NCBI RefSeq assembly: GCF_023073915.1
Contig: NZ_JADPKK010000012.1
Span: forward strand, 62,001-126,000
Direction of reading: 5' to 3'
From: Bradyrhizobium sp. 149
GTDB taxonomy: Bacteria; Pseudomonadota; Alphaproteobacteria; Rhizobiales; Xanthobacteraceae
Length of the DNA: 64,000 nt
This document shows, piece by piece, positions 1 through 9,589 of this stretch (positions within the stretch are counted from its first letter, which is position 1; every line of letters begins with the position of its first letter). A program made the translations under genes and the position numbers. The notes under the pieces are model-generated. The model ran no database searches, was not told where the DNA came from, and saw only the letters and a list, made by a program, of their open reading frames with translations.

Positions 1-746
1 ACGCCAACCAGATCGGCTACGTCCATTTCAGCCTCGACCGCCCGCTGGTGTTCGAGGCCTACCGCGACGACCGCGGCATGGGCAGCTTCATTCTGATCGA
101 TCCGATCCGTCACCGCACGGCTGCCGCGGGAATGATAGATCTCTCGCTTCGCCGCGCCACGAACATTCATTGGCAGCGGCTTGCCGTCGACAAATCCGTG
201 CGGGCGCGGCTGAAGCAGCAGCGGCCCTGCGTGCTCTGGTTCACGGGGCTCAGCGGTGCCGGCAAATCGACGATTGCCGATCACGTCGACCGCAGGCTTG
301 CCGAACTCGGACGCCACGCCGCGCTGCTCGACGGCGACAATCTTCGGCACGGCATCAACCGCGACCTCGGCTTTTCCAACGCGGAGAGAATGGAGAACGT
401 CCGGCGCGTCGCGGAGATCGCAGCGCTGTTCGTCGATGCCGGCATGATCGCGCTGGTCGCGCTGATCTCACCGTTCCGCAGCGAGCGCGAGCTGGCGCGC
501 CACCGGCTCGAGGCGGGCGAGTTCATTGAGATCCATGTCGCGACCCCGCTCGCCGAATGCGAGCGCCGTGATCCGAAGGGACTCTATCGCAAGGCACGGG
601 CGGGGGAGCTGAAGGGTTTCACCGGCATCGATGATCCCTACGAGGCACCGCAGGCGCCGGAGATCACCGTCGACACATCGGAACTGTCAACCGACGCAGC
701 CTGCGAGCGCATCATCCGCTATCTCCGGGAGCATGATTATCTGTAG
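1..746 (+). CDS. cysNC: CysN/CysC-type bifunctional sulfate adenylyltransferase large subunit / adenylylsulfate kinase, 3' end only
   Basis: The reading frame is open from base 3, so the gene begins before the window. The first residues (to about nt 115) look like the C-terminal beta-barrel of the EF-Tu-like CysN domain, with a VFEAYRDDRG-type stretch. From about nt 180 an adenylylsulfate (APS) kinase domain follows, with P-loop GLSGAGKST at nt 246-272 and the DGDNLRHGINRDLGFS motif after it. The CysN part makes APS from sulfate and ATP with CysD; the kinase part phosphorylates APS to PAPS, for cysteine synthesis or sulfated metabolites. The CysN GTPase motifs lie outside the window, so the fusion is inferred from continuity of the frame. 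A NodQ-type paralogue cannot be excluded. Confidence 0.9.
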   Translation, partial: ANQIGYVHFSLDRPLVFEAYRDDRGMGSFILIDPIRHRTAAAGMIDLSLRRATNIHWQRLAVDKSVRARLKQQRPCVLWFTGLSGAGKSTIADHVDRRLAELGRHAALLDGDNLRHGINRDLGFSNAERMENVRRVAEIAALFVDAGMIALVALISPFRSERELARHRLEAGEFIEIHVATPLAECERRDPKGLYRKARAGELKGFTGIDDPYEAPQAPEITVDTSELSTDAACERIIRYLREHDYL

Positions 747-796
747 CGGCCGGGACCCGCCTCGTCCGGCATCATCCGGCCGATCCGGCACAGAGC

Positions 797-1030
797 TCAG
801 AAGTCGGAAGCGATGCCCTTGCGTTCCCAATCGCCATAGCGGGTCGGCTCGGGTCCCTTTGGCCCCTGCAACTCCTTTGGCGCCGCCTGGCCGCCGCTTC
901 TGGAATCGCCCTTGGCGTCGTCCCTGGTCTGGACCGCCGCAGCCTGCCGGCGCGCTTCGGCTTCGGCCAGCGCACGCTGGGCGGCCGGCGTGAGCTGCTT
1001 GCGATCGGGAACGGGAGGCTGGTCAGTCAT
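797..1030 (-). CDS. Succinate dehydrogenase assembly factor 4 family protein (DUF1674)
   Basis: A 77-residue protein whose C-terminus carries the family signature GPEPTRYGDWERKGIASDF. The N-terminal half is hydrophilic and rich in Ala, Gln and Lys. SDHAF4-type proteins bind the flavinylated SdhA subunit and help assemble succinate dehydrogenase; they act in the cytoplasm in bacteria. The start is the ATG at 1028-1030, giving MTDQPPVPDR; a longer frame upstream has no family similarity. It diverges from rsmB. The family call rests on the C-terminal motif, which is distinctive. Confidence 0.85.
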   Translation of the reverse strand: MTDQPPVPDRKQLTPAAQRALAEAEARRQAAAVQTRDDAKGDSRSGGQAAPKELQGPKGPEPTRYGDWERKGIASDF

Positions 1031-1217
1031 GCTCGGCCTTCTAGCGCAGGACGGCCCGCGGCGCGACGCCCAATAACGCATTCCTGAAATTGCTCCGAAA
1101 GGGCTGAAAAACCCGGAAGTGATTCTTACATTTGGCATATTCGCGTGCCAGAGATCGCCTTCTCAAGGCATGCGCCCATTGCGGCGAACTGCCGCTCGCT
1201 CAGAACCTTGTTTCCGC

Positions 1218-2564
1218 ATGCCATCTCAACGTTTCGCTCCTCCATCCGAAGTGCCCGGTCTTGCGGCGCGGCGGATTGCCGCCGACATCGTCGATGGCGT
1301 GCTGCAAAAGCACCGCACACTTGACGAGCAGCTCGACGGCAGCAGCGCCCATCCCGGACTGAAGACGCTCCCCGATCGCGACCGCGCGCTGATGCGGCGC
1401 CTCGTCGCCACGGTGCTGCGCCGGCTCGGCACGCTCGGCCATGTGCTGTCGCGCCTGCTCGACAAGGGCATTCCCTCCGATGCGCCGCGCGCGCAGAGCG
1501 CGCTGTTGATCGGTGCCGCCCAGATCCTCTGGATGGACGTGCCCGATCACGCCGCCGTCGATCTCTCCGTTCGCCTCGTGCAGTCCGATCGGCGCGCCGC
1601 GCGCTATGCCGGCCTCGTCAACGCCGTGCTGCGCCGCTGCGCGCGCGAGGGTAAGGCGCTGGTGGAAGAGGTTGCCGCGCAGTCGCTGGACCTGCCGCCC
1701 TGGATGCTCGCGCGCTGGAGCGCGCATTACGGCGAGACAGTCGCAAGGGACATGGCGCTCGCGCTCAGCCACGATCCTTCGCTTGATCTGACCGTGAAGT
1801 CGGACGCCGCGCAATGGGCGAGCCGGCTCCATGGCGAGGTGCTGCCGACCGGATCGGTGCGTACCGTGCTGCACGGCGCGGTGACCATGCTTCCCGGCTT
1901 CGCCGAAGGACAATGGTGGGTGCAGGACGCCGCCGCCGCGCTGCCGGCCCGGCTGTTCGGCGACATCAAGGACAAATCCATCGCCGATCTCTGCGCCGCT
2001 CCCGGCGGCAAGACCGCACAACTGGCCCTATCAGGCGCGCATGTCACGGCCATCGACCGCTCGCCCGCCCGGGTGGCGCGCCTGCGCGAGAATCTGACGC
2101 GGTTGTCGCTCCAGGCCGAGACCGTCATCGCCGACGCTGTGGAATGGGCCGGTCCGGCCAATGGTTTCGACGGCATCCTGATCGATGCGCCCTGCACCTC
2201 GACCGGGACGATTCGCCGCCACCCCGATGTATCCTGGCTCCGGCAGGAATCCGACATCGCCGCGATGACCGCGCTCCAGCAGCGGCTGCTGCAAAAATCG
2301 GTCTCGCTGCTCAAGCCCGGCGGGACGCTGGTCTACTGTACCTGCTCGCTGGAACCCGAAGAGGGCGAGCTTGCCGTAGCCGCCCTGCTGGCCGCAGAGT
2401 CCAGGCTTCGCCGGGTCCCGATCGACGCGTCCGAGGTCTCGGGGCTCAGCGAGATCGTCACCGCCGAGGGCGACTTGCGCACCCTGCCCAGCCATCTGCC
2501 GAACGCTGATCCCAAGCTCGGCGGGCTCGACGGATTTTTCGCGGCCCGGCTCGTTAAATCCTGA
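1218..2564 (+). CDS. rsmB: RsmB/NOP2-family rRNA (cytosine-C5) methyltransferase
   Basis: A 448-residue protein with an N-terminal NusB-like RNA-binding domain (about 10-150) and a C-terminal SAM-dependent Rossmann methyltransferase domain. The SAM-binding motif reads DLCAAPGGKTAQLA. The two catalytic cysteines of m5C methyltransferases are in DAPCTSTGTIRRHPDV and YCTCSLEPEEGE. It probably methylates a cytosine in 16S rRNA (C967 in E. coli RsmB). I chose the ATG at 1218 (MPSQRFAPPSE); the frame extends upstream to 1119, but that part is not family-like. Followed by the heparinase-like gene in the same direction. Confidence 0.9.
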   Translation: MPSQRFAPPSEVPGLAARRIAADIVDGVLQKHRTLDEQLDGSSAHPGLKTLPDRDRALMRRLVATVLRRLGTLGHVLSRLLDKGIPSDAPRAQSALLIGAAQILWMDVPDHAAVDLSVRLVQSDRRAARYAGLVNAVLRRCAREGKALVEEVAAQSLDLPPWMLARWSAHYGETVARDMALALSHDPSLDLTVKSDAAQWASRLHGEVLPTGSVRTVLHGAVTMLPGFAEGQWWVQDAAAALPARLFGDIKDKSIADLCAAPGGKTAQLALSGAHVTAIDRSPARVARLRENLTRLSLQAETVIADAVEWAGPANGFDGILIDAPCTSTGTIRRHPDVSWLRQESDIAAMTALQQRLLQKSVSLLKPGGTLVYCTCSLEPEEGELAVAALLAAESRLRRVPIDASEVSGLSEIVTAEGDLRTLPSHLPNADPKLGGLDGFFAARLVKS

Positions 2565-2681
2565 TTTTGCACTGGATTTTGCAACCACGGCGCTGATTCG
2601 CGTCGTTCAAGGTGGTGTCGGCCGTCCGATTTTGGGATTAATAAGGATTCGTCGGAATCCTCTCCCCCACCAAGGCAAGGC

Positions 2682-4439
2682 GTGTCGGTCGCTCAACGCA
2701 GACGTATCTCGACGCTGGTGATGAACCGCTTCGCACGGAACATGCTCGCGCGCGCAAGCGGTGGTTCCGTCGTCCTGTCGCGGGTCTGGCCCGGTCGCAC
2801 CGACCGGCTGATCATCGCGCCGCATGATCTGCGCACCGCGGATGCGACCCGCGCCGCCGAGATCTATGCCGGCCGCTTCGTCTTCGCCGGCAAGATCGTC
2901 AATTGCCACGGCCGCTCGATCTTCGATCTCGAGCCGCCGTCGGAGGATTGGGAGGTTGCGCTGCTCGGCTTCGGCTGGCTGCGCCATTTGCGCGCCGCCG
3001 ACACCGCGCTGACGCGGGCCAATGCGCGCTCATTGGTCGAGGACTGGATCGCCAATCCTGCCAACAAGCGCCGTCCCGTCGCGCGGCGCGCCGACGTGCT
3101 GGCGCGGCGGGTGATCTCCCTGCTGTCGCAGGCGCCGCTGGTGCTCAACGACACCGACAACAAATTCTACCGCCGCTACCTGCGCGCGCTGGCGCGCGAA
3201 ATCCGCCTCCTCCGCTACACCATGGTCAATATTCCCGACGGGGTGCCGAAGCTCCAGGTGTTGATCGCGCTGTGCTATGCGGCGCTGTGCCTCGCCAACC
3301 AGGCAAGTCACATCCGCAGCGCCTCGAAAAAGCTCTCGGACGAATTGCAGCGGCAGATCCTGCCCGATGGCGGCCATGTCTCGCGCAACCCGGGCGCCCT
3401 GATCGAGCTCTTGATCGACCTGTTGCCGCTGCGGCAGACCTTTGCCGCGCGCAACATCGCGCCGCCGCCGGCGCTGCTCAACGCGATCGACCGCATGATG
3501 CCGATGCTGCGCTTCTTCCGCCACGGCGACGGCAATTTCGCGCTGTTCAACGGCATGAGCGCGACGCCCTCGGACCTGCTCGCGACGCTGCTTGCCTACG
3601 ACGACACCCACGGCGCACCGATGGCGAACATGCCGCATACCGGCTTCCAGCGCCTCGATGCCGGCCAAACCACTGTGATCATCGACACCGGCCCGCCGCC
3701 GGCGGCCGGCGTCAGCCACGACGCCCATGCCGGCTGCCTGTCATTCGAACTGTCCTCCGGCATCAGCCGCATCGTCACCAATTGCGGCATGCCGACCACC
3801 GGCCGCGACAATTGGCGGCCGTTCGCACGCGGGACCGCGGCGCATTCGACGCTGACCTATCACGACACCTCGTCATGCCAGTTCGTCGAGATGTCGGCGA
3901 TGAAGCGGCTCTTGCACGGCGCTCCCGTCACCAGCGGGCCTGTCGAGGTCGAGAGCTATCGCGAAATCGTGCAGAACGGCACGCTGCTCACGATGTCGCA
4001 TGACGGCTATCTCGCCAAATTCGGCGCGATCCACCGCCGCGTCCTGATGATCGACAATGACGGCGCGCGCATCGACGGCGAGGACACGCTCTCGCCGCCG
4101 CAGGGCGGGCGCTTCAAGGGCGCGGATGCCGATTTCGCAGTGCGCTTCCATTTGCACCCGGCGGTGAAAGCGAGCCGGTTGTCCGATGCCCGCGGTGTCA
4201 TGCTGGTGCTGCCGAACCGCGACGTCTGGACCTTCGAGGCGCTCGACGACAAGGTGGACCTCGAGGACAGCGTGTTCCTGGCCGGCAATGACGGCCCGCG
4301 CCGCACCGCGCAGATCGTGATCCGCCAGGACGCGCGGCAGGCACCCTCGATCCGCTGGAGCTTCGTCCGCTCCACCGCCTCGCCGGCGATCACGAATGCC
4401 CGCAGAAATGCGCGGCGGGAGCCGGAACTTCCGCTGTAA
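2682..4439 (+). CDS. Heparinase II/III family protein
   Basis: A 585-residue protein resembling the heparinase II/III-like group: an alpha-helical toroid in the N-terminal half (for example the HPDV-free stretch around PDGGHVSRNPG, residues about 225-235) and a C-terminal beta-sandwich with conserved His and Tyr in the AAHSTLTYHDTSSCQF region. Family members are polysaccharide lyases, but many such bacterial proteins have unknown substrates. No signal peptide is obvious, so location is uncertain. The start is a GTG at 2682; an ATG at residue 14 (MNRFARN) is an alternative. It lies between rsmB and purH, which gives no functional clue. Enzyme specificity is not claimed. Confidence 0.8.
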   Translation: MSVAQRRRISTLVMNRFARNMLARASGGSVVLSRVWPGRTDRLIIAPHDLRTADATRAAEIYAGRFVFAGKIVNCHGRSIFDLEPPSEDWEVALLGFGWLRHLRAADTALTRANARSLVEDWIANPANKRRPVARRADVLARRVISLLSQAPLVLNDTDNKFYRRYLRALAREIRLLRYTMVNIPDGVPKLQVLIALCYAALCLANQASHIRSASKKLSDELQRQILPDGGHVSRNPGALIELLIDLLPLRQTFAARNIAPPPALLNAIDRMMPMLRFFRHGDGNFALFNGMSATPSDLLATLLAYDDTHGAPMANMPHTGFQRLDAGQTTVIIDTGPPPAAGVSHDAHAGCLSFELSSGISRIVTNCGMPTTGRDNWRPFARGTAAHSTLTYHDTSSCQFVEMSAMKRLLHGAPVTSGPVEVESYREIVQNGTLLTMSHDGYLAKFGAIHRRVLMIDNDGARIDGEDTLSPPQGGRFKGADADFAVRFHLHPAVKASRLSDARGVMLVLPNRDVWTFEALDDKVDLEDSVFLAGNDGPRRTAQIVIRQDARQAPSIRWSFVRSTASPAITNARRNARREPELPL

Positions 4440-4601
4440 ACGCGGGCGATTCGGCCCATCTGATCGTTGTGAAAGCGACCGGAAACTGCTATCGAGCCCT
4501 CGCTCGCGCGACTGGCGACCTTGGATGGAGCACCATCGGGAAGCGTGGGACATAGCTGCCGCGCGCCTGGGCATTACTCCTTCAGACAGAGGATCTTGCT
4601 C

Positions 4602-6194
4602 ATGACTGACCATCCCCGCCGCGTCACCCGCGCCCTTCTCTCCGTTTCCGACAAGACCGGCCTGATCGAGTTCGCAAAGGCGCTCGCCGCGCACGATGTC
4701 GAGCTGGTCTCGACCGGCGGCACTGCCAAAGCAATCGCCGCGGCCGGCCTCAAGGTGAAGGACGTCTCCGAGCTGACCGGCTTCCCCGAAATGATGGATG
4801 GCCGCGTCAAGACGCTGCATCCAAAGGTGCATGGCGGCCTGCTCGCGATCCGCGACAACAAGGACCATGCGGAAGCGATGAAGGCGCACGGCATCGCGCC
4901 AATCGATCTCCTCGTCGTCAATCTCTATCCGTTCGAGGCGACCGTCGACAAAGGCGCAGGCTTCGAGGATTGCATTGAGAACATTGACATCGGCGGCCCC
5001 GCGATGATTCGCGCCGCCGCGAAGAACCATGACGATGTGGCCGTCGTGGTCGAGGCTGAGGACTACAAGGCCGTGCTCGACGAGCTCGCCGCCAACAGCG
5101 GCGCAACCACGCTGAAATTGCGCCGGCGCCTTGCTGCCAAGGCTTACGCGCGCACGGCCGCCTATGACGCCGCGATCTCGAACTGGTTCAACCGCCAGCT
5201 CGAAATCGACGCACCTGATTTCCGCGCCTTCGGCGGCAGGCTGATCCAGTCGCTGCGCTATGGCGAGAATCCGCACCAGACCGCGGCGTTCTATGCGACG
5301 CCCGACAAGCGGCCGGGCGTCTCGACCGCGCGGCAGCTTCAAGGCAAGGAGCTCTCCTACAACAACATCAACGACACCGATGCCGCCTATGAATGCATCG
5401 GCGAGTTCGACGCCAAGCGCACCGCGGCCTGCGTCATCGTCAAGCATGCCAATCCCTGCGGCGTCGCCGAGGGCTCCGACCTCGTCAGCGCCTATCGCAA
5501 GGCGCTGGCCTGCGATTCCACCTCGGCCTTCGGCGGCATCATCGCGATGAACCGCGCGCTCGATGCCGACACCGCGCGCGAGATCACAAAGATCTTCACC
5601 GAGGTGATCATCGCGCCCGACGCCAGCGAGGAGGCGATCGCCATCATCGGCGCGCGCAAGAACCTTCGACTTCTGCTTGCCGGGAGCCTGCCCGATCCGC
5701 GCGCGCCCGGCCTCACCGCCAAGACGGTGGCAGGCGGTCTCCTCGTGCAGAGCCGCGACAACGCCGTGGTCGACGACATGACCTTCAAGATCGTGACCAA
5801 GCGTGCGCCAACCGATGCCGAGATGCGCGATCTGAAGTTCGCGTTCCGTGTGGCGAAGCACGTCAAGTCCAACACCATCATTTACGCCAAGGATCTCGCC
5901 ACGGTCGGCATCGGTGCCGGCCAGATGAGCCGGGTGGATTCAGCGCGGATCGCCGCGCGCAAGGCCCAGGATGCGGCGGCTGAGCTGAAGCTCGCCGAGC
6001 CGCTCACCAAGGGCTCGGTGGTGGCGTCGGATGCGTTCTTCCCGTTCGCGGACGGCATGCTCGCCTGCATCGAGGCTGGCGCCACCGCCGTGGTGCAGCC
6101 CGGCGGCTCCATGCGCGACGACGAAGTGATCAAGGCCGCCAACGAACACGGCATCGCCATGGTGTTCACGGGCACACGGCACTTCAGGCACTAA
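4602..6194 (+). CDS. purH: Bifunctional AICAR formyltransferase / IMP cyclohydrolase
   Basis: A 530-residue protein that performs the last two steps of purine synthesis, AICAR to FAICAR to IMP, in the cytoplasm. The N-terminal IMP cyclohydrolase (MGS-like) domain has [22 protein letters not shown] and [13 protein letters not shown]. The transformylase part has [24 protein letters not shown] and a C-terminal [15 protein letters not shown]. Length and domain order are normal. The start is the ATG at 4602, 27 codons inside a longer open frame whose upstream part is not family-like. A REP-like palindrome follows the stop. Confidence 0.97.
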   Translation: MTDHPRRVTRALLSVSDKTGLIEFAKALAAHDVELVSTGGTAKAIAAAGLKVKDVSELTGFPEMMDGRVKTLHPKVHGGLLAIRDNKDHAEAMKAHGIAPIDLLVVNLYPFEATVDKGAGFEDCIENIDIGGPAMIRAAAKNHDDVAVVVEAEDYKAVLDELAANSGATTLKLRRRLAAKAYARTAAYDAAISNWFNRQLEIDAPDFRAFGGRLIQSLRYGENPHQTAAFYATPDKRPGVSTARQLQGKELSYNNINDTDAAYECIGEFDAKRTAACVIVKHANPCGVAEGSDLVSAYRKALACDSTSAFGGIIAMNRALDADTAREITKIFTEVIIAPDASEEAIAIIGARKNLRLLLAGSLPDPRAPGLTAKTVAGGLLVQSRDNAVVDDMTFKIVTKRAPTDAEMRDLKFAFRVAKHVKSNTIIYAKDLATVGIGAGQMSRVDSARIAARKAQDAAAELKLAEPLTKGSVVASDAFFPFADGMLACIEAGATAVVQPGGSMRDDEVIKAANEHGIAMVFTGTRHFRH

Positions 6195-6209
6195 CTCTCA
6201 CGAGAGAGC

Positions 6210-6244
6210 GTAGCCCGGACGGAGCGCAGCGAAATCCGGGCTAC
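6210..6244. repeat. REP-like palindrome (GTAGCCCGGA family)
   Basis: Inverted arms GTAGCCCGGA (6210-6219) and TCCGGGCTAC (6235-6244) flank a GGAGCGCAGC-containing centre. It lies between the convergent ends of purH and an MFS gene. I recognise this form as a dispersed intergenic palindrome common in Bradyrhizobium genomes. It could also fold as a bidirectional transcription stop, although there is no T-run. Confidence 0.7.
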
Positions 6245-6254
6245 ACGACTGCGG

Positions 6255-7637
6255 CTACTCCCGCACCCGCATCAACAGTCCCAGCCCCGCGACGAAGAAC
6301 ACCACGAGCACGGCCATGCCAGCCTTCTGGCTCGCCGTCACCGCGGTGATCACGCCGATGAGCAGCGGGCCGATGAACGAAGTCACTTTCCCCGTCAGTG
6401 CGAACAGACCGAAATACTGCGCGATGCGGTCCTTCGGTGCGAGACGGATCAGGAGCGTGCGTGAGGCGGCTTGCAGCGGACCACCGGCCGCTCCGATCAG
6501 GCACCCCAGCACCAGATAAGCGCGTTCGGCCGCAGCGGCGAACAATGCACCGCCGGGCGCGGGCGGCGCGACCTTGATGAAGAGGATCGAATCCTTGTCG
6601 ACCAGCAGGATCGCCGCCACCGCCAGCAGCAGGATCAGCAGGCTGCCGGCGATCACGCGCTTCGGCCCGAGACGATCGTCCAGCTTGCCGCCAAGCCACG
6701 CGCCAAAGGCGCCGGCGATCGCGAGCATGATGCCAAACGTGCCGATCTGGATCGTGTGCCAGCCGAACGTGCCCGCGGCATAGATGCCGCCGAAGGCAAA
6801 CAGTGACACCAGGCCGTCGGTGTAGATCATGTTCGCGAGCAGAAACGCGGCAAGCGATTTCTGCTTCGGCAGACCCCTGATCGATTGCTTCAGCTCCGAC
6901 AGACCTTCGTGCAGCGCCTCGCGCACCGGACGCTTCGCCGGATAGTCCGGCGTGAACAGGAACATCGGCGTCACGAAAATGATGAACCAAAGCCCGGTCA
7001 ACGGTCCCGCGGCGCGGTCGCCCTGACGGCTGACGGGGTCGAGCCCGAACAGAGGCGTGAAACCAAGCAGCGTGCGGCCGGTCTCGGGATTCGCGGCGAG
7101 CAGGCCGAGCACGATGATCAGGCTGACGATACCGCCGACATAACCCGTCGCCCAGCCGGTGCCGGAGAGCCGGCCGATACGCTCCGGCGGCACCAGGGTC
7201 GGCATCATCGCGTTGTTGAAGAGGGTGGCGAATTCCGCGCCGACGCTAGCGAGCGCGACCGCGGTGAGCAGCGGCGGAATGATCGAGGGATCGCCGGGCT
7301 TGCCGATCCACAGCGTGCAGGACGCCAGCACCAGAACTGCGCCAAATCCCGCGATCCACGGCTTCCTGCGGCCCGAAGCATCGGCAATAGCCCCTAGCAC
7401 CGGCGACATCAGCGCGATCGCGAGGCCCGCGGCAGCCATCGCAAAACCCCACAGCGATTGGCCGATGGCGGGATTCGGCGCAATGCTGGTGGCGAAATAG
7501 GGCGCGAACACGAAGGTCGTGATCAGCGTGAAATAAGGCTGCGCCGCCCAGTCGAAGAAGATCCAGCTGACGACGGCGGCGCGCGGCGGATAGGTCCGCC
7601 GCGCCTCCACGCGCGCATCCGAGGCAATCGTCGTCAT
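6255..7637 (-). CDS. MFS transporter, UMF1/Atg22-like
   Basis: A 460-residue integral membrane protein with about 11-12 hydrophobic segments and a central hydrophilic loop (about residues 235-260). The N-terminus reads VSWIFFDWAAQPYFTLITTF, which resembles the UMF1/Atg22-like branch (Major facilitator, vacuole effluxer type), where FDWANSAY-like sequences are typical. GWATGYVGGI and PPERIGRLSGTGWA support the same branch. Substrate unknown. It is divergent from ggt, with about 100 bp between the starts. The start chosen is the ATG at 7637. Confidence 0.85.
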   Translation of the reverse strand: MTTIASDARVEARRTYPPRAAVVSWIFFDWAAQPYFTLITTFVFAPYFATSIAPNPAIGQSLWGFAMAAAGLAIALMSPVLGAIADASGRRKPWIAGFGAVLVLASCTLWIGKPGDPSIIPPLLTAVALASVGAEFATLFNNAMMPTLVPPERIGRLSGTGWATGYVGGIVSLIIVLGLLAANPETGRTLLGFTPLFGLDPVSRQGDRAAGPLTGLWFIIFVTPMFLFTPDYPAKRPVREALHEGLSELKQSIRGLPKQKSLAAFLLANMIYTDGLVSLFAFGGIYAAGTFGWHTIQIGTFGIMLAIAGAFGAWLGGKLDDRLGPKRVIAGSLLILLLAVAAILLVDKDSILFIKVAPPAPGGALFAAAAERAYLVLGCLIGAAGGPLQAASRTLLIRLAPKDRIAQYFGLFALTGKVTSFIGPLLIGVITAVTASQKAGMAVLVVFFVAGLGLLMRVRE

Positions 7638-7737
7638 CGTCCAGGCCCCATCACGAACAGTTTTGCCTCTCTTGGCGCAAACCGTATAGCATTACCGTGA
7701 CGCGTGTGAACTGGCTCGAAGCCACGGCGGAAGTTTG

Positions 7738-9489
7738 ATGATGTCGTCTTTTTCGACACGGCGAACATTTTTCGCCTTCGTTGCCGCTCTGGCGTTCGGT
7801 CTCGCGAGCGCGGCCGCGCAGGACGCGCGGCGGGCTTATGTGCCGCCTGCGCTCGACACGGTGCATGCCGTTCCCGCCGAGCACGGCATGGTGGTGGCGC
7901 AGGAGAAAATCTCTGCGCAGGTCGGCGCCGACATCCTGCGGCGCGGCGGCAATGCCATCGATGCCGCGGTCGCGACCGGCTTTGCGATGGCCGTGACCTA
8001 TCCGCGCGCCGGCAATATCGGCGGCGGCGGCTTCATGGTGATTCATTCCGCCGAACGCAACGAAGACATCACGATCGACTATCGCGAGACCGCGCCGGCT
8101 GCAACCACGCCGCAGATATTCCTCGGCGGCGACGGCAAGCCCGATGCGGCGAAGTCGCGGGACTCCGCGCTCGGCGTCGGGGTGCCCGGCACCGTCGCGG
8201 GTCTTGCGCTGGCCCTGGAAAAATATGGCTCGGGCCGGTTCACGCTGGCGCAACTGCTCGAGCCCGCGATCGCGCTCGCCCGCGATGGCTTCCTCGTCGG
8301 CGACGATATGGCCGACACGCTGCCGGGATGGCACCGGCGGCTGGTGCGCTGGCCCTCCTCGGCCGGGATCTTCTCGCGGCCCGATGGAACGCCGCTCGGC
8401 GAAGGCGACCGGCTGGTGCAGAGCGATCTCGCCGCAACGCTGTCGGCTGTCGCCGCACAGGGCCCGCGCGGATTCTATGAGGGGCCGGTTGCGGAAAAAC
8501 TTGCCAAGGCGGTGGTTGACGCGGACGGCATCATGACGCCTGACGATCTCAAGTCCTATCAGGCGGTGATCCGTGCGCCGGTGCGCGGCACCTATCGCGG
8601 CTACGACATCGTGTCGATGCCGTTGCCGTCGTCCGGCGGCGTGGTGCTGGTGGAGACGCTCAATATCCTCGAAGGTTTTCAGCTGGCCGATCTGAAGCGG
8701 GGATCACCGGCCTCGCTGCATCTGCTGATCGAGGCCATGAAGCGCGCCTATGCGGACCGTGCGCGCTATCTCGGCGATCCCGCCTTCGTCAACGCACCGA
8801 TCGGGACGCTCACCGCCAAAGACTACGCCGCCAAACTGCGGGCAACCATCTCCGCCGATCGCGCCACGCCATCGAAGCAGCTGGTGTCGAGCGCGACCTC
8901 GCCGCGTGAGGGCAGCAACACCACGCATTTTTCCGTCGTCGACGGCAGCGGCAACGCCGTCAGCAACACCTATACGCTGAACTTCAGCTACGGCGTCGGC
9001 CTCGTCGCCGACGGCACCGGCGTGCTGCTCAATAACGAGCTCGACGATTTCACCGCAGCGGTCGGCGCTTCCAATGCCTACGGCCTCGTCGGCTTCGAGC
9101 CCAATTTGCCCGGGCCCGGCAAGCGGCCGCTGTCCTCGATGTCACCGACCATCGTCCTGAAGGACGGCAAGCCGGTGCTGGTAACGGGCTCGCCCGGCGG
9201 CAGCCGCATCATCTCGACCGTGCTCCAGGTGATCGTCAACGTGCTCGATTACCAAATGGACGTTGCCGCCGCCGTGGCCGCACCGCGGTTGCATCATCAA
9301 TGGTTACCGGACGAGGTGCGCGTCGAGCGCGGCTTTTCCGACAATGTCCTGTCCGAGCTGAAGGCGATGGACCACCTGATCGTCGAGCCGATGGGCCAGA
9401 CCTCTGCCAATTCGATCGCGGTGACCGCCAACGGGCCGCTCGGCGCGCCGGATCCACGCACCCGAGGCGCGGAGGCGGCGGGGCAGTAG
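7738..9489 (+). CDS. ggt: Gamma-glutamyltransferase, periplasmic
   Basis: A 583-residue precursor of gamma-glutamyltranspeptidase, which hydrolyses or transfers the gamma-glutamyl group of glutathione. A Sec signal peptide is visible (RRTFFAFVAALAFGLASAAAQ). The self-cleavage site and Thr nucleophile lie in SNTTHFSVVDGSGNAVS (about Thr395), and the small subunit carries PLSSMSPTIVLKDGKP and GSPGGSRII. Three starts are possible in a row: TTG 7735, ATG 7738 and ATG 7741. A GGAAG sequence just upstream supports 7738 or 7741. All key residues are present. Confidence 0.95.
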   Translation: MMSSFSTRRTFFAFVAALAFGLASAAAQDARRAYVPPALDTVHAVPAEHGMVVAQEKISAQVGADILRRGGNAIDAAVATGFAMAVTYPRAGNIGGGGFMVIHSAERNEDITIDYRETAPAATTPQIFLGGDGKPDAAKSRDSALGVGVPGTVAGLALALEKYGSGRFTLAQLLEPAIALARDGFLVGDDMADTLPGWHRRLVRWPSSAGIFSRPDGTPLGEGDRLVQSDLAATLSAVAAQGPRGFYEGPVAEKLAKAVVDADGIMTPDDLKSYQAVIRAPVRGTYRGYDIVSMPLPSSGGVVLVETLNILEGFQLADLKRGSPASLHLLIEAMKRAYADRARYLGDPAFVNAPIGTLTAKDYAAKLRATISADRATPSKQLVSSATSPREGSNTTHFSVVDGSGNAVSNTYTLNFSYGVGLVADGTGVLLNNELDDFTAAVGASNAYGLVGFEPNLPGPGKRPLSSMSPTIVLKDGKPVLVTGSPGGSRIISTVLQVIVNVLDYQMDVAAAVAAPRLHHQWLPDEVRVERGFSDNVLSELKAMDHLIVEPMGQTSANSIAVTANGPLGAPDPRTRGAEAAGQ

Positions 9490-9589
9490 CTCTGACCCTG
9501 CATGGCACGAAGGCCGGCCCGTGCTTGCGCAGGCCGCCGCGCGTGCTACCACCGCCCGCATAATAAAATAAACTGCCGGGGAAGCGCAC

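Noticed and set aside
3873..5861. A 662-codon minus-strand open frame across the heparinase-like gene and purH
   Set aside because: Its translation is rich in Arg, Gly, Asp and His with no domain, and it mirrors two clear plus-strand genes. High GC produces such shadow frames.
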